Below, piece after piece: positions 53,109 through 62,900 of a stretch of 64,000 bases of DNA. The notes under the pieces are model-generated. The model searched no databases and was not told the origin of the DNA. It was given only the letters and a program-made list of their open reading frames with translations. The stretch is from Chryseobacterium sp. StRB126. Lineage in GTDB: Bacteria > Bacteroidota > Bacteroidia > Flavobacteriales > Weeksellaceae. The position numbers were made by a program, and so were the translations under genes. The stretch is from contig NZ_AP014624.1 in the NCBI RefSeq assembly GCF_000829375.1, forward strand, positions 2,232,001 through 2,296,000, in the 5' to 3' direction. How positions within the stretch are numbered: the first letter of the stretch is position 1; each line of letters starts with the position of its first letter.

Positions 53109-53525
53109 TTGAATTTAGAAAATATAAATATTGGGGTATTAATTAAAGAAACGGTTGCGCAGAGCGGGATAAATATGTCTCGTATCTGTAGTTTTCTCAA
53201 ATGTTCTGAAGAAGAGGTTATCAGCATGTATAATGAGAAAAACTTGGATACCAATACATTATTGCGTTGGAGTAAGTTATTAGAGTATGATTTCTTCAGA
53301 ATTTATTCCCAGCATTTAATACTTTATTGTCCGTTTAAAAAAGAACAAAATAAAAATGTAAACACTCAATTACCTCAATTCCGTAAGAACATTTATACTA
53401 AGGAGATGAGAGATTTTATCCTTGAAAAGATCAATAAAGGAGAAAAAACCTGTAGTGAAGCTATAAATGATTATGGAATACCTAAAACAACACTATACAA
53501 ATGGGTGAAAAAATACAACAATTAA
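53109..53525 (+). CDS. Small two-domain HTH protein, HTH-1 family copy c
   Basis: 138 residues, starting with TTG: no ATG lies upstream in frame, and NLENINIGVLI aligns with the starts of the other copies. The N-terminal domain has RICSFLKCSEEEV and LLEYDFFRIYSQHLILY, and the C-terminal HTH is RKNIYTKEMRDFILEKI with IPKTTLYKWVKKY. Its stop overlaps the ATG of the HTH-2 gene (TAATG), so the pair was translationally coupled, but the HTH-2 copy is broken. It follows the secreted-protein operon. Confidence 0.75.
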   Translation: MNLENINIGVLIKETVAQSGINMSRICSFLKCSEEEVISMYNEKNLDTNTLLRWSKLLEYDFFRIYSQHLILYCPFKKEQNKNVNTQLPQFRKNIYTKEMRDFILEKINKGEKTCSEAINDYGIPKTTLYKWVKKYNN

Positions 53526-53775
53526 TGCCTAGTTCTAAAAGGATATATCACGATATCCTTTCTGATAAATATTCAGAGAGAATAAATGAATTTAAAAATT
53601 TTTTGGATAGGCAGATAAATTAATAGAAACCTTTAATCAAAGATACAGATCCCACAGCAGCAATGATATCCTCGAAATATTGGAATATCAGAAAAATAAT
53701 AACCTGAATAAGGTGCAGCTTGCCTATCACTTTAAGCTGATCAGAAATACAATAACCAAATGGAAAAATAGGTAA
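53525..53775 (+). pseudogene. Frameshifted HTH-2 family gene, copy c
   Basis: From the coupled ATG the frame reads MPSSKRIYHDILSDKYSERI and stops after 32 codons. Another frame then continues TFNQRYRSHSSNDILEILEY and NKVQLAYHFKLIRNTITKWK up to a stop, matching the family's core and HTH. A deletion in the middle caused the shift. The HTH part is well preserved, so inactivation is recent. Confidence 0.82.
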
Positions 53776-53824
53776 TATAGACGGATATCAAAAAAATGTT
53801 AAATAAACAACGTTTTATACAGAA

Positions 53825-53849
53825 AAAGGAGACCTTTTGAGTCTCCTTT
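53825..53849. terminator. Bidirectional terminator between the HTH pair and the Cys-rich peptide gene
   Basis: AAAGGAGAC and GTCTCCTTT form a perfect 9-base stem with a 7-base loop; A-tracts lie to the left and CTTATAC to the right. It is located between convergent genes. Confidence 0.8.
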
Positions 53850-53886
53850 CTTATACAAAATTTGTTTGTTGATGATTACTTAAAAA

Positions 53887-54147
53887 TTACTTTGTAACTT
53901 TGCCATTTCCACCTCCTGAACAGTCTCTTTTTACTTCAGTTCTGTTTTCACAAACAACAAAGCAAAGGAAATAAGTTTTTGTCACTTTATAAGTAACGTT
54001 ACAATTTCCTTCTTTTACTGTAATTAGTGTGCATACTTGTCTATAGCATTGTGCTGTTTCAGTCTCTTTAATATTTAGTGTTTTTGCACTGATATTTGAG
54101 GTTCCTAATGTTGCAAGTAATAATCCTGCGAATAATGTTTTTTTCAT
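53887..54147 (-). CDS. Small secreted Cys-rich peptide
   Basis: 86 residues. A signal peptide ends near NISAK. The mature part of about 65 residues has six Cys (AQC, QVC, GNC, FLC, VVC, RDC), an even number that could form three disulphides, and closes with SGGGNGKVTK. No family is recognised. It may be a disulphide-stabilised secreted peptide, such as an inhibitor, toxin or structural peptide; this is open. It is followed on the same strand, upstream, by a separate secreted-protein gene. Confidence 0.6.
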   Translation of the reverse strand: MKKTLFAGLLLATLGTSNISAKTLNIKETETAQCYRQVCTLITVKEGNCNVTYKVTKTYFLCFVVCENRTEVKRDCSGGGNGKVTK

Positions 54148-54163
54148 CGTAAATGATTTTTAA

Positions 54164-54197
54164 AATGTTAATAATGAATGTTAATAATGAATGTTAT
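54164..54197. repeat. Short tandem repeat, 13-base unit
   Basis: AATGTTAATAATG is repeated about 2.5 times in the leader of the Cys-rich peptide gene, 17-50 bases before its start. It may include its promoter region; no exact consensus promoter is visible. Confidence 0.6.
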
Positions 54198-54247
54198 ATT
54201 GTATTTTGTTTTCTAAAGAAATATAATTTTCGATTAGGCAGGATAAA

Positions 54248-55000
54248 TTATTGAACAGGTATTGCAATAATATCAAACTGATCTGTAGAAGTAGCTCCAA
54301 AGGTGGCCCTTATTCCTACAGTATCACCAATGTAGGCAAATACGTTACCAACCAGATTAACAGTATAGGTGCCTTCGTTTAATATAATGCTTCTGTTTCC
54401 GTTCAGGTAAAAAAAACCAAAGGCATATTTCTCACCGCTATTGGTAAAAGGAATTCCGGAATCGATAATGTCCTTTGAGTTTAAAATCAATTTAGCACCC
54501 ACTTTTTTTGAAGTACCGTCCAAAAGAGTGCCTCCATTGGCTTTTAGTATATCAGAAGCGGAAATGTTATAGGAAAATGTAACCATTGATTTTTTAGACA
54601 GAGTAAAGGTTTTTGTTGCTAAAACTGGTGTTGTAGTTAGCTCCCCGTTTACGGCAGATATTGTACTGGTATTTGGTACGGCATCCAAACCATCGGCTCC
54701 GCTAATAACTTTGAAAGGCTGTGCAGGCATCCAGTTTACGGAACCTAGTACACCATTAGCATCAGCTACAAGAGTTTTAAGAGCTTTGAAAGACTGGTCT
54801 TTATTAACGGATTTTGTTCCATCCGGTTTAGTATAGATAACATTTGAAGTTCCGTCTACCGGAAGCTCTCTTATTCTTTCTGTACCGTTTATGTCTAAAG
54901 TTTCGGTGGGAGTGGAAGTGCTGACACCTACACTATTGGATTGAGCGTAAAGTGAAAAGCATAATGAGACAGCAAAAGCAGTCAATAATTTTTTGTTCAT
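54248..55000 (-). CDS. Secreted protein with N-terminal VGVST motif and beta-rich C-terminus
   Basis: 250 residues. The signal peptide MNKKLLTAFAVSLCFSLYAQ is followed by SNSVGVSTSTPTETLDING, the family start also seen in the broken gene at 41367. A middle segment (RIRELPVDGT, IYTKPDGTKSVNKDQ) resembles the spacer of phage-tail-like or adhesin proteins. The C-terminal 130 residues are predicted mostly beta. It is transcribed away from the TPR-AraC gene at 55316, which may control it (context only). Confidence 0.68.
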   Translation of the reverse strand: MNKKLLTAFAVSLCFSLYAQSNSVGVSTSTPTETLDINGTERIRELPVDGTSNVIYTKPDGTKSVNKDQSFKALKTLVADANGVLGSVNWMPAQPFKVISGADGLDAVPNTSTISAVNGELTTTPVLATKTFTLSKKSMVTFSYNISASDILKANGGTLLDGTSKKVGAKLILNSKDIIDSGIPFTNSGEKYAFGFFYLNGNRSIILNEGTYTVNLVGNVFAYIGDTVGIRATFGATSTDQFDIIAIPVQ

Positions 55001-55247
55001 TTTATGTTGTTTTTTAGTTCGGTGTTTAACCTGCCTGTGATTAACAGGTCTGCAAACCTACGTGTTTATCTCTGCTATAGAAAATTTAACACAAGATGAT
55101 TTATGAATATGTCCTATTTTTTTCGGAAAATATTTTTAATAAGAATAAATCAATCCAATAGGAATAATATTGTATTTAATTATTTGAATACTAAATATTT
55201 AACATTGATTAAATACGAGTTGAATTATGAAAAACTCACATTGTTCT

Positions 55248-55280
55248 TTTGTATAGATCAATAGGTTATGATTTAATTTG
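55248..55280 (+). promoter_or_regulatory. Candidate promoter of TPR-AraC copy 2
   Basis: TTTG at 55248-55251 and TTAATTTG at 55273-55280 are 21 bases apart; the second element differs from TAnnTTTG at one base. The ATG at 55299 is 18 bases downstream, giving a short leader. Confidence 0.5.
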
Positions 55281-55315
55281 TTAACACAAACACGACCAAT
55301 GATAGAAAAAAAAAA

Positions 55316-56875
55316 TTGATTTTTTTGTTTTGTATACTCTCTTTTACAAGCTTAAAGTCAATAAATGAATCCCAAATTGAAGAAGAAATTAAAAAGATTC
55401 AAAACCTTCCTGATAATAATCCCCATAAAATAATTGCTATCTCTACGGATATATATCGAATCGCGAGGAATAGTAGGGACAAAAAAGGAATACTTACAAT
55501 TAGCAGCTTGCTTATTAATAAATATTGCGAGATTGGAAACTTTAAAAAAGCAATTGAAATATGTAATGAGATTGAAAAATTGGCTGGTAAAAATGATACA
55601 ATACTGGTTAATTCTCATAGACTTAAAGCATCTGCTTATCTTGAACTGAATGCTGATAATGAAAGCTTTCGAGAATTAAAAAAAGCCCTTAAGACTGCAG
55701 ATAATCTAGAATCTCAAAATGATAAAAATTACATGAAAGCTCTTGTATATAAGGGTTTTGTAGCCTATTTCTCTCATGTGAATGCATCCATTGATTCAGT
55801 AATGTATTATCAGAATGAATGCCTGGAAAGCGCTATGAGTATTGATGACCATAAAGATTTTCAGGATAAAAAATACCAAACTTTGGCTGTTGCTTATATG
55901 AATTTGGGAATGATGAATATAGCTTTAGGAAATACTAAAGAAGCTATCAATAAATTGTCAAAAGCGCTGGGGATTTGTAAGTATGAAAAGTATCATATTC
56001 ATAAAGACCTTGAAGTAAGTATACTCAATGAATTAGCATGGACATATTATGACCAGAAAAACTATGATAAAGCTGCACACTATGCAGCTCAGGCAGAAAG
56101 AGAAGAAAAAAAGGTAGGTATGCCTTATGTCCGCAGAGACGTTTTTGAAATTGCTTTTAAAACATATTCATCATTAAAAAAGAAAGCACTCGCAAGAAAA
56201 TACACCAATCTTTACATTCAGCTCAATGACAGCCTTGTAAATGTAGAGAAGAATGTAGCGGATATCAATGGGGAAAAATCTATAATCGGAAAACAAGAGG
56301 ATAACACGGAAAGGAAACAGGATAATATTGTAATCTGGATTATTCTTGCTATTCTTCTTGCTATTCTTCTTCTTATAATCTGTATCGTTGTATGGAAAAA
56401 GTTATATAAACCTGATATTGCAGACGCAGGAAATAGTACGGCAGAGCCAAATGAACCTTTGAAAGTTTCCCATGAAAAAAATATACATATACCTGACTAT
56501 ACAACGAGGTCGATCTTGGATAAGCTTGCTAAATTCGAAAAATCTCAGAAATTTATAAAAAAAGACATAAGTCTCAGCTCTCTGGCCAGCGACCTTGATA
56601 CCAATACGCGATATCTCTCAGCTATTATAAAGGAGCATAAAAAAAAGAGTTATAGTAGTTATATTAACGGCCTAAGAATAGCTTATATTAAAACGAAACT
56701 TATTGAAGATCCTATTTATAGAGAGTATAAAATAAGTTATCTGGCTGATGAATGTGGGTTTTCATCAAGAGAAGTTTTTGCTGTTACTTTCAAAAAAGAC
56801 ACAGGAATTACTCCTTCATACTTTATCAGCAGTTTAAATGATAAGTTTATGCAGGATGGTCTTTCATTAGATTAA
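55316..56875 (+). CDS. Membrane-anchored TPR-AraC regulator, copy 2 (start disrupted by poly-A)
   Basis: 519 residues from a TTG. An ATG at 55299 is out of frame by one base across a run of ten A; with eleven A it would read MIEKKKLIFLFCILSFTS, a good signal peptide. TPR repeats fill about 40-310, a transmembrane segment with repeated AILLAILL lies near 338-360, and the C-terminus is AraC-type: LSSLASDLDTNTRYLSAIIK, ISYLADECGFSSREVF, FKKDTGITPSYF. Expression from TTG, by slippage, or phase variation are the options. Confidence 0.75.
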   Translation: MIFLFCILSFTSLKSINESQIEEEIKKIQNLPDNNPHKIIAISTDIYRIARNSRDKKGILTISSLLINKYCEIGNFKKAIEICNEIEKLAGKNDTILVNSHRLKASAYLELNADNESFRELKKALKTADNLESQNDKNYMKALVYKGFVAYFSHVNASIDSVMYYQNECLESAMSIDDHKDFQDKKYQTLAVAYMNLGMMNIALGNTKEAINKLSKALGICKYEKYHIHKDLEVSILNELAWTYYDQKNYDKAAHYAAQAEREEKKVGMPYVRRDVFEIAFKTYSSLKKKALARKYTNLYIQLNDSLVNVEKNVADINGEKSIIGKQEDNTERKQDNIVIWIILAILLAILLLIICIVVWKKLYKPDIADAGNSTAEPNEPLKVSHEKNIHIPDYTTRSILDKLAKFEKSQKFIKKDISLSSLASDLDTNTRYLSAIIKEHKKKSYSSYINGLRIAYIKTKLIEDPIYREYKISYLADECGFSSREVFAVTFKKDTGITPSYFISSLNDKFMQDGLSLD

Positions 56876-56934
56876 TTCTAATGTTTTGACAAATAATAAT
56901 ATTATGTTATTATGATTAATTGATGGAGTCTGAA

Positions 56935-57005
56935 AGAAAGACTTTAATCACTTATCGTGATGTATTCAGAATTTATTACCAGGTTCTTTTTTCTGTATTA
57001 CTCTA
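56935..57005 (+). pseudogene. Possible trace of another HTH-1 gene
   Basis: A short stretch reads DVFRIYYQVLFSVL, resembling the family signature DFFRIYSQHLILY. Nothing else of the gene is recognisable around it. It may be chance. Confidence 0.3.
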
Positions 57006-57107
57006 AAGTCATATTGTTGTACTTTAAATAGATCCAGTGATATACATTTTAGATATAAAATATTTAGCCAACAGAATCAATGGACAAATGATAAAACAAA
57101 TGAACTT

Positions 57108-57545
57108 ATGATGGATTTAAAACAAATTAAAATTGGGCAATTACTTGAGAACAGTGTAAAAGAAAATCATATAGAAATAGAACGTCTGTGTAATTTTTTT
57201 AATTGTGAGGCTAAGAATATTGAGGAAATGTATGGTTCAGATACTGTAAGTACGGATATTTTAATCAAATGGTCTCAGCTATTACAATATGATTTTTTCA
57301 GATTGTATTCCCAGCATTTGGTTTTATATGCTCCTCCAGCGGCTAATGTATATAGCCAGACAGGAACCAAAAAAAAGGTTGAGATTCAAGAACTTCAGTT
57401 TCGTAAAAATATTTATACAAAAGAAATTATAGAATTTATTATCAATAGAATCAATAAAGGTGAAATGACCAGGGGAGAGGTCATCAGTAAATACCGGATA
57501 CCCAAAACAACCCTTTACAAATGGCTGAATAAGTATAATGAATAG
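57108..57545 (+). CDS. Small two-domain HTH protein, HTH-1 family copy d
   Basis: 145 residues (start at the first or second Met of MMDLKQIKIG). The N-terminal domain has LCNFFNCEAKNI and LLQYDFFRLYSQHLVLYAP; the C-terminal HTH has RKNIYTKEIIEFIINRI and IPKTTLYKWLNKY. No HTH-2 partner follows; about 600 bases of non-coding DNA come next. It lies between two TPR-AraC genes, which strengthens the link between the two families. Confidence 0.75.
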   Translation: MMDLKQIKIGQLLENSVKENHIEIERLCNFFNCEAKNIEEMYGSDTVSTDILIKWSQLLQYDFFRLYSQHLVLYAPPAANVYSQTGTKKKVEIQELQFRKNIYTKEIIEFIINRINKGEMTRGEVISKYRIPKTTLYKWLNKYNE

Positions 57546-58176
57546 AGAGAAGAATACAAATGATAGACTAAATGTTGAACAATAATATTCTTTTGCTGAA
57601 ATATAGAATATTTTAAACAACACATATAGTTTAATTTCTATATGGTTTTAGAAGTTATAGTTTTAGGATTGAGCAGTTGGCCAATAATAAAATAAGCGAG
57701 GTTTCCTATATTTAACAATTAAAAAGACAAACCTTAAGCACAATAAGTTTCTATTGAGTTTTAATTGAAATTTTGATTGGCATAGCGTAAAAGAAATTAG
57801 GAATTATTATAATTTCAAAGACCTTCATTAATATGGGAAATGATTTTTTCCGGTGTCATGATACTTGAGCCAAAAGTGTTGATTTTGAGATTAGAATCAA
57901 TATAAAAATAATCTTATTGCAGCAATTGTATCATCCACATCTATTGTTCTTTTTTATACTTAATTTACATTATTTTATGCAAAGATAATCTTGGTATTCG
58001 GTTTATTTCTATTCAGAAATTATAATGAATCAAAACGGAGTTTTGCCATTTTATCTACTTGTAATTGAGAAGGTCAATTGTATTTTGTTGTGTGATAACT
58101 TACGAAAATGTAACATAAAATTTAAACTAATATTTTTAAATTAATGTTTATATTGTATGTTATAAAATTAGTAACT
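57546..58176. other. Intergenic region without recognised genes
   Basis: About 630 AT-rich bases. An HTH-2 gene would be expected here by analogy, but only a doubtful EQLANNKIS-like fragment near 57680 can be read. The promoter of TPR-AraC copy 3 should lie in the last 150 bases; TATTTTG elements are present, but none fits the consensus exactly. Confidence 0.5.
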
Positions 58177-59802
58177 ATGAAAAATTTTATCTTCTCCATC
58201 CTGTGCTTTTTTTTTATAGCTATCAATTCGCAATCTTTATCTGAAAAGGAGTTGGATAAAAAAATTAATGCGCTAAAGGAACTAAATAGTACAAATCCTA
58301 AAAAAACGATTGAGCTTTCAATAGAATGCTATAATTCAGCTAAAAAAATTGATTATAAAAAAGGAATGCTTGGCAGTATTATGATTCAACTGACAAAGTA
58401 TTTTGATGTGGGAAATTTCAAGAAAGTAATTGAAATTAGCAAAGAAGCAGAACTTCTATCAAAAAGCATGGAAGATATGGAAAATTTATCAAATACATTT
58501 AGACTCAGAGCCTCTGCATATACTGAATTGGGTTTCAATGACGAAAGTTTAAAAAATTTTAATAAAGCTTTAGAAATATCTGAAAAAATTAAATCTTCTG
58601 ATTCCAGGTTTTATTATAGATCTCTTATTTATACTGGGATGGCAACCTATATGGCCCATATTAACACACCTATAGACTCTGTAATTTTTTATCAACAAAA
58701 AAGTTTAAATGAAGCATTAAAAATGACCTCCGATAAAAAAAATCTAAACAGAAAGTATTACTTAATTTCAAGAGCTTATATGAATCTTGGGATGACCAGT
58801 GTGGCAAAAGGAAACCTTAAAAAAGCGGAAAATCATTTTACCAAAGCTTTAGAAATTTGCAGAAATAAGAATTACTCAATAAATATACAAACCGAGGTAT
58901 TGGTTTTAAATGAATTTGCATGGCTGTATTTTGATCAGAAAAACTATGACAATGCCATACAGTACGCTAAGGAAGCTGCTATCATGGAAAAACAGTTCAG
59001 TTTCCCATATATCCGTAGAGATATATATGAAGTTATGTTCAAATCCTATGTAGAGAAGGGAAATAAAGGAAAATCTTCCGAATACATGGAGAAATTTACC
59101 AAGTTGAATGATAGTATTGTAAATGCAGAAAAGAAAACGATCAATACCCCTGTGAAACATATTTTGTCTGAAAAAGAGAACGATAACCGAAGCCTGATGA
59201 ATAGAATGATGATAACGGGTGCTGGTTTACTTGTGCTTTCAATGTCAGGAGGGTGGCTTTATTGGAAAAAAAGAAACCATAACTTACATCTAAAATATGA
59301 GAAGATCATTGAAAACTTAAAAAAATCAGAATCTGCTGAAGAAAATAAGATATCAGCTGAAGTTCTGGTCATAGAAAATAATGGAGGTACCACTTATCCC
59401 AATGAAAAAACATCAGGTCTTATTATTAAAAATGATACTATAAATAATATTCTGTTGAAGCTGAATAAAATTGAAGACTCACAGAAATTTATAAGAAAAG
59501 ACTTTACCCTTACATTTCTTGCTAGTGAACTGAATACAAACCCCAGATATTTATCTGAAATTATAAAACAACATAAAGGAAAAAGCTACAATAATTATAT
59601 TAATGGTTTAAGAATTGGCTATATCACTAATAAACTTTATAAAAATCCTATATATAGAGAATATAAGGTCAGTTATTTAGCAGAACAATGTGGCTTCACA
59701 TCCAGAGAAGTTTTTGCGGTTATTTTTAAAAAAGAAACGGGAATGACTCCTTCTTATTTTATAGGGCAACTAAAAAAAGAAAATACAACGTATTTGCAAT
59801 AG
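58177..59802 (+). CDS. Membrane-anchored TPR-AraC regulator, copy 3
   Basis: 541 residues from MKNFIFSILCFFFIAINSQ at 58177, which gives a proper signal peptide; an earlier ATG at 58144 adds 11 residues. TPR-like repeats cover about 30-310, one transmembrane segment (MITGAGLLVLSMSGGWLYW) lies near 345, and the AraC HTH forms the last 110 residues: FLASELNTNPRYLSEIIK, VSYLAEQCGFTSREVF, FKKETGMTPSYF. It resembles copy 2 closely in the DNA-binding part, so they may share targets or cross-regulate. Confidence 0.82.
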   Translation: MKNFIFSILCFFFIAINSQSLSEKELDKKINALKELNSTNPKKTIELSIECYNSAKKIDYKKGMLGSIMIQLTKYFDVGNFKKVIEISKEAELLSKSMEDMENLSNTFRLRASAYTELGFNDESLKNFNKALEISEKIKSSDSRFYYRSLIYTGMATYMAHINTPIDSVIFYQQKSLNEALKMTSDKKNLNRKYYLISRAYMNLGMTSVAKGNLKKAENHFTKALEICRNKNYSINIQTEVLVLNEFAWLYFDQKNYDNAIQYAKEAAIMEKQFSFPYIRRDIYEVMFKSYVEKGNKGKSSEYMEKFTKLNDSIVNAEKKTINTPVKHILSEKENDNRSLMNRMMITGAGLLVLSMSGGWLYWKKRNHNLHLKYEKIIENLKKSESAEENKISAEVLVIENNGGTTYPNEKTSGLIIKNDTINNILLKLNKIEDSQKFIRKDFTLTFLASELNTNPRYLSEIIKQHKGKSYNNYINGLRIGYITNKLYKNPIYREYKVSYLAEQCGFTSREVFAVIFKKETGMTPSYFIGQLKKENTTYLQ

Positions 59803-59953
59803 TTATTTTTACTATTTTAATTTCTATTTATTAATTTCCATCATAATTAAATAACTATACAAATTTCAAGTTTTATAATTTTTTAAAGGATAGGTTTTCA
59901 AAAACAGTGAAGTCTACCAATTTTGAATTTGATCTGCTATGATATTTATTTTA

Positions 59954-62900
59954 TCAAATAACTGCAAAAAAATATTCCGAAAAAATAGGAATAATTATTA
60001 TTAATGTGTTGTTAACATGAGTAATTGATAATAGCTTATGTGTTTTCCGCCTTGGCAATCCAATTTCATGTTCCTGGGGATACGGTTTTCTAAAAGTCAT
60101 ACTAACATCCTCATGCAAATTACGCTGAGCTTCCAATGATTTTTCTTTATCCATTGAATATCTTGGATCCGGAATAAAAGGCATTTTGGCCATTTTATGG
60201 ATGGTAACAGTGGGGAAGTGAAAATCGACCTCTACCGTTCCTAATAAGAGATAGCAGCCTCCTCCCTGAAAAGGATACTCTTCAAGACAATTTGGAAAAT
60301 GAGCGGTATCAAAATATTCTCCTTCAGCATCAATCCAGGTACCGAAATACATCGATCCTTTTTTGGTGGGTACATGCTTTCTTGAAATAAGATATGCCAG
60401 CATTTTAACCTGACATTTATGAAACTTCAATAAATCTTTTACCAAAACAGAACCTCTGTAGCGGGTTTGTAATAAATCAAAAGGACTGAATGAAATAGGA
60501 AATCCTAATATTTCTATTTCATCAAAAGCATCTTCAAACTTATTTCTTTCTATACTAGGTAACTTATAATCCTTTTGAGGTTCTTCCAGTAAAGTCAAAT
60601 GTCTGAAAGGAACCTTATTATGTCCCAGGAGAAATCTTGATTCAATCAGCAACTCATGCTTCTGTTTTCCGGTAAAGCGGAATGCTCCGATAAAGATTAA
60701 AATTTGTAGTGTTTCGATGCCAATAGGAATTCTTTTCACAAAGTTTTCCAAGGAAGTATACTCTCCATTTTGGGTTCTTTCTTCAGGAATCAGCTGTGCT
60801 AACCTTGTTTCCAGTTTTTCAAAATGCATCAATCCCAAATACACATCCAAGCCATAAACCGTTGTCTGGTATTCACTTAAATTGACACAGGGATTATGGA
60901 TAGTAGCTCCCGACATCTTAGCCTCATGAATATAGACTTCCGTTCTGTAGAAACCTCCGCCGTTATTAATAGCGGAGACCATGAATTCGATAGGATAATA
61001 GACCTTGAGGTATAAGCTCTGATAGCTTTCCACAGCATAGGAAGCAGAATGTGCTTTACAGAATGAGTATCCTGCAAAAGATTCGATCTGACGGTATACT
61101 TCCATAGATAACTTTTCGGGGTGTCCTAATCTTTTACAGGACTCAAAGAAGTTATCTTTTACTTTCTGTAATGCAGATAAAGACCTGCCTTTACCGCTCA
61201 TGGCCCGTCTCAGGACGTCACCATCAGGGGCGGATAATCCTCCGAAGTGCAGGGCAATTTTAATAACATCTTCTTGATACACCATAATGCCATAGGTTTC
61301 TCCCAGTTCTTTTTCAAAAACATCATGGAAGTATTCAAATTTTGAGGGATTGTTATGCCTGAAAATATATTCCCGCATCATCCCGCTTTGGGCAACACCG
61401 GGACGTATGATAGACGAGGCAGCTACCAGGACTTTGTAATTGTCACATTTAAGCCTTCTGAGCAACCCCCTCATGGCTGGAGATTCAATATAAAAACAGC
61501 CGATGGTTTTTCCGGAACTTAAGAATTCATTGCATTGGGCTTCATCTTTTGAGAGAGATATATCCCGGATATCGATATCAATACCTTTTTTTTCCTTCAC
61601 CAGTTTTACTGTGTCGTTAATGGTACCTAAACCCCTCTGTGAAAGAATGTCAAACTTTTCAAGACCAATTTCTTCAGCAGTGTACATATCGAACTGTACA
61701 ATCGGAAAACCTTTGGGAGGCATTTCCAGTGCAGAATAATTGGTTATGGGTTCTTCTGATATAAGAATCCCACAGGAGTGCATGCTTCTCTGATTAGGAA
61801 ACTTTTCCAACAATTTTCCGTAGTAATGAACCTGTCTGGATACCGAATTGTTATCATGTTCGTGGATCGGTTTTGTTGCGAGCGTATCCAGTTCCTCTTT
61901 CGGAAGACCGAAAACTTTTCCTACTTCTCGGAAAATAGAACGGTATTTAAATTCAACATTGGTTCCACAGAAGGCAACATGATCTTTTCCGTATTTATCA
62001 AAAATATATTCCAGGATGATATCCCTGGTCTGCCAGCTCCAGTCAATGTCAAAGTCAGGAGGTGTTTTACGGTTGAGGTTTAAAAACCTCTCAAAATATA
62101 GGTCCAGTTCCAGAGGACATATATCAGTAATTCCGATGCAGTAACTGACAATGGAATTGGCACCACTGCCTCTTCCTACATGCATAAATCCCATCCGGTT
62201 GCTGTATTGGAGAATGTCCCAAGTGATCAGGAAATAGGCACAGAAATTAAGCTGCTTAATAACCATTAATTCTTTGTCCACTCTTGCTTTTGCCTGTAGA
62301 TTATCTTCGGAGTATCTTTTTGAAAGTCCCTCATACGCTAACTTTTTTAAAAGCTCAAAATCATTTTCCCTGCTATCCGTAAAATTTTTTTTGTTTTTAG
62401 GGGTTGAAAAATCAAAATCAAAATGGCAGGTATTGACAATATATTTTGTGTTCTCAATAATTTGTGGCTTATGGTAAAATTGAGCCAGAAGCTCTTTTTT
62501 ATCCGTAAACATTTCATTGTCTTTACAGTAATGAGCTTCTGTAAGTTTACTGATCAATGTATTGTGATCGATAGCCCTTAGTATTTTATGAAGCTCATAT
62601 TCTTCATGAGTGGTAAAGGTAACCGGATGCAGGATGACCATTTTATGGATGAACGGTTTCAATTCCGGTTGAATCAAAAGGTTGAGCTGGTTCTGTCTGA
62701 TACCTATAAATTCATGATCTGATAATTGTTCCGGAATATTCTCCAGAGGGTAAATAACAAAAGTATCTTTAAAATCAGGATTGGCTTTAGAAATTTCAAT
62801 GCCATCACAATTATAAGCTGTTAAAAGCCTGTTGACTTCTGCAATGCTTTTCTGATTTCGGGCCAGGCAGATATAATACAGTTCATTCTGAACCCGTATT

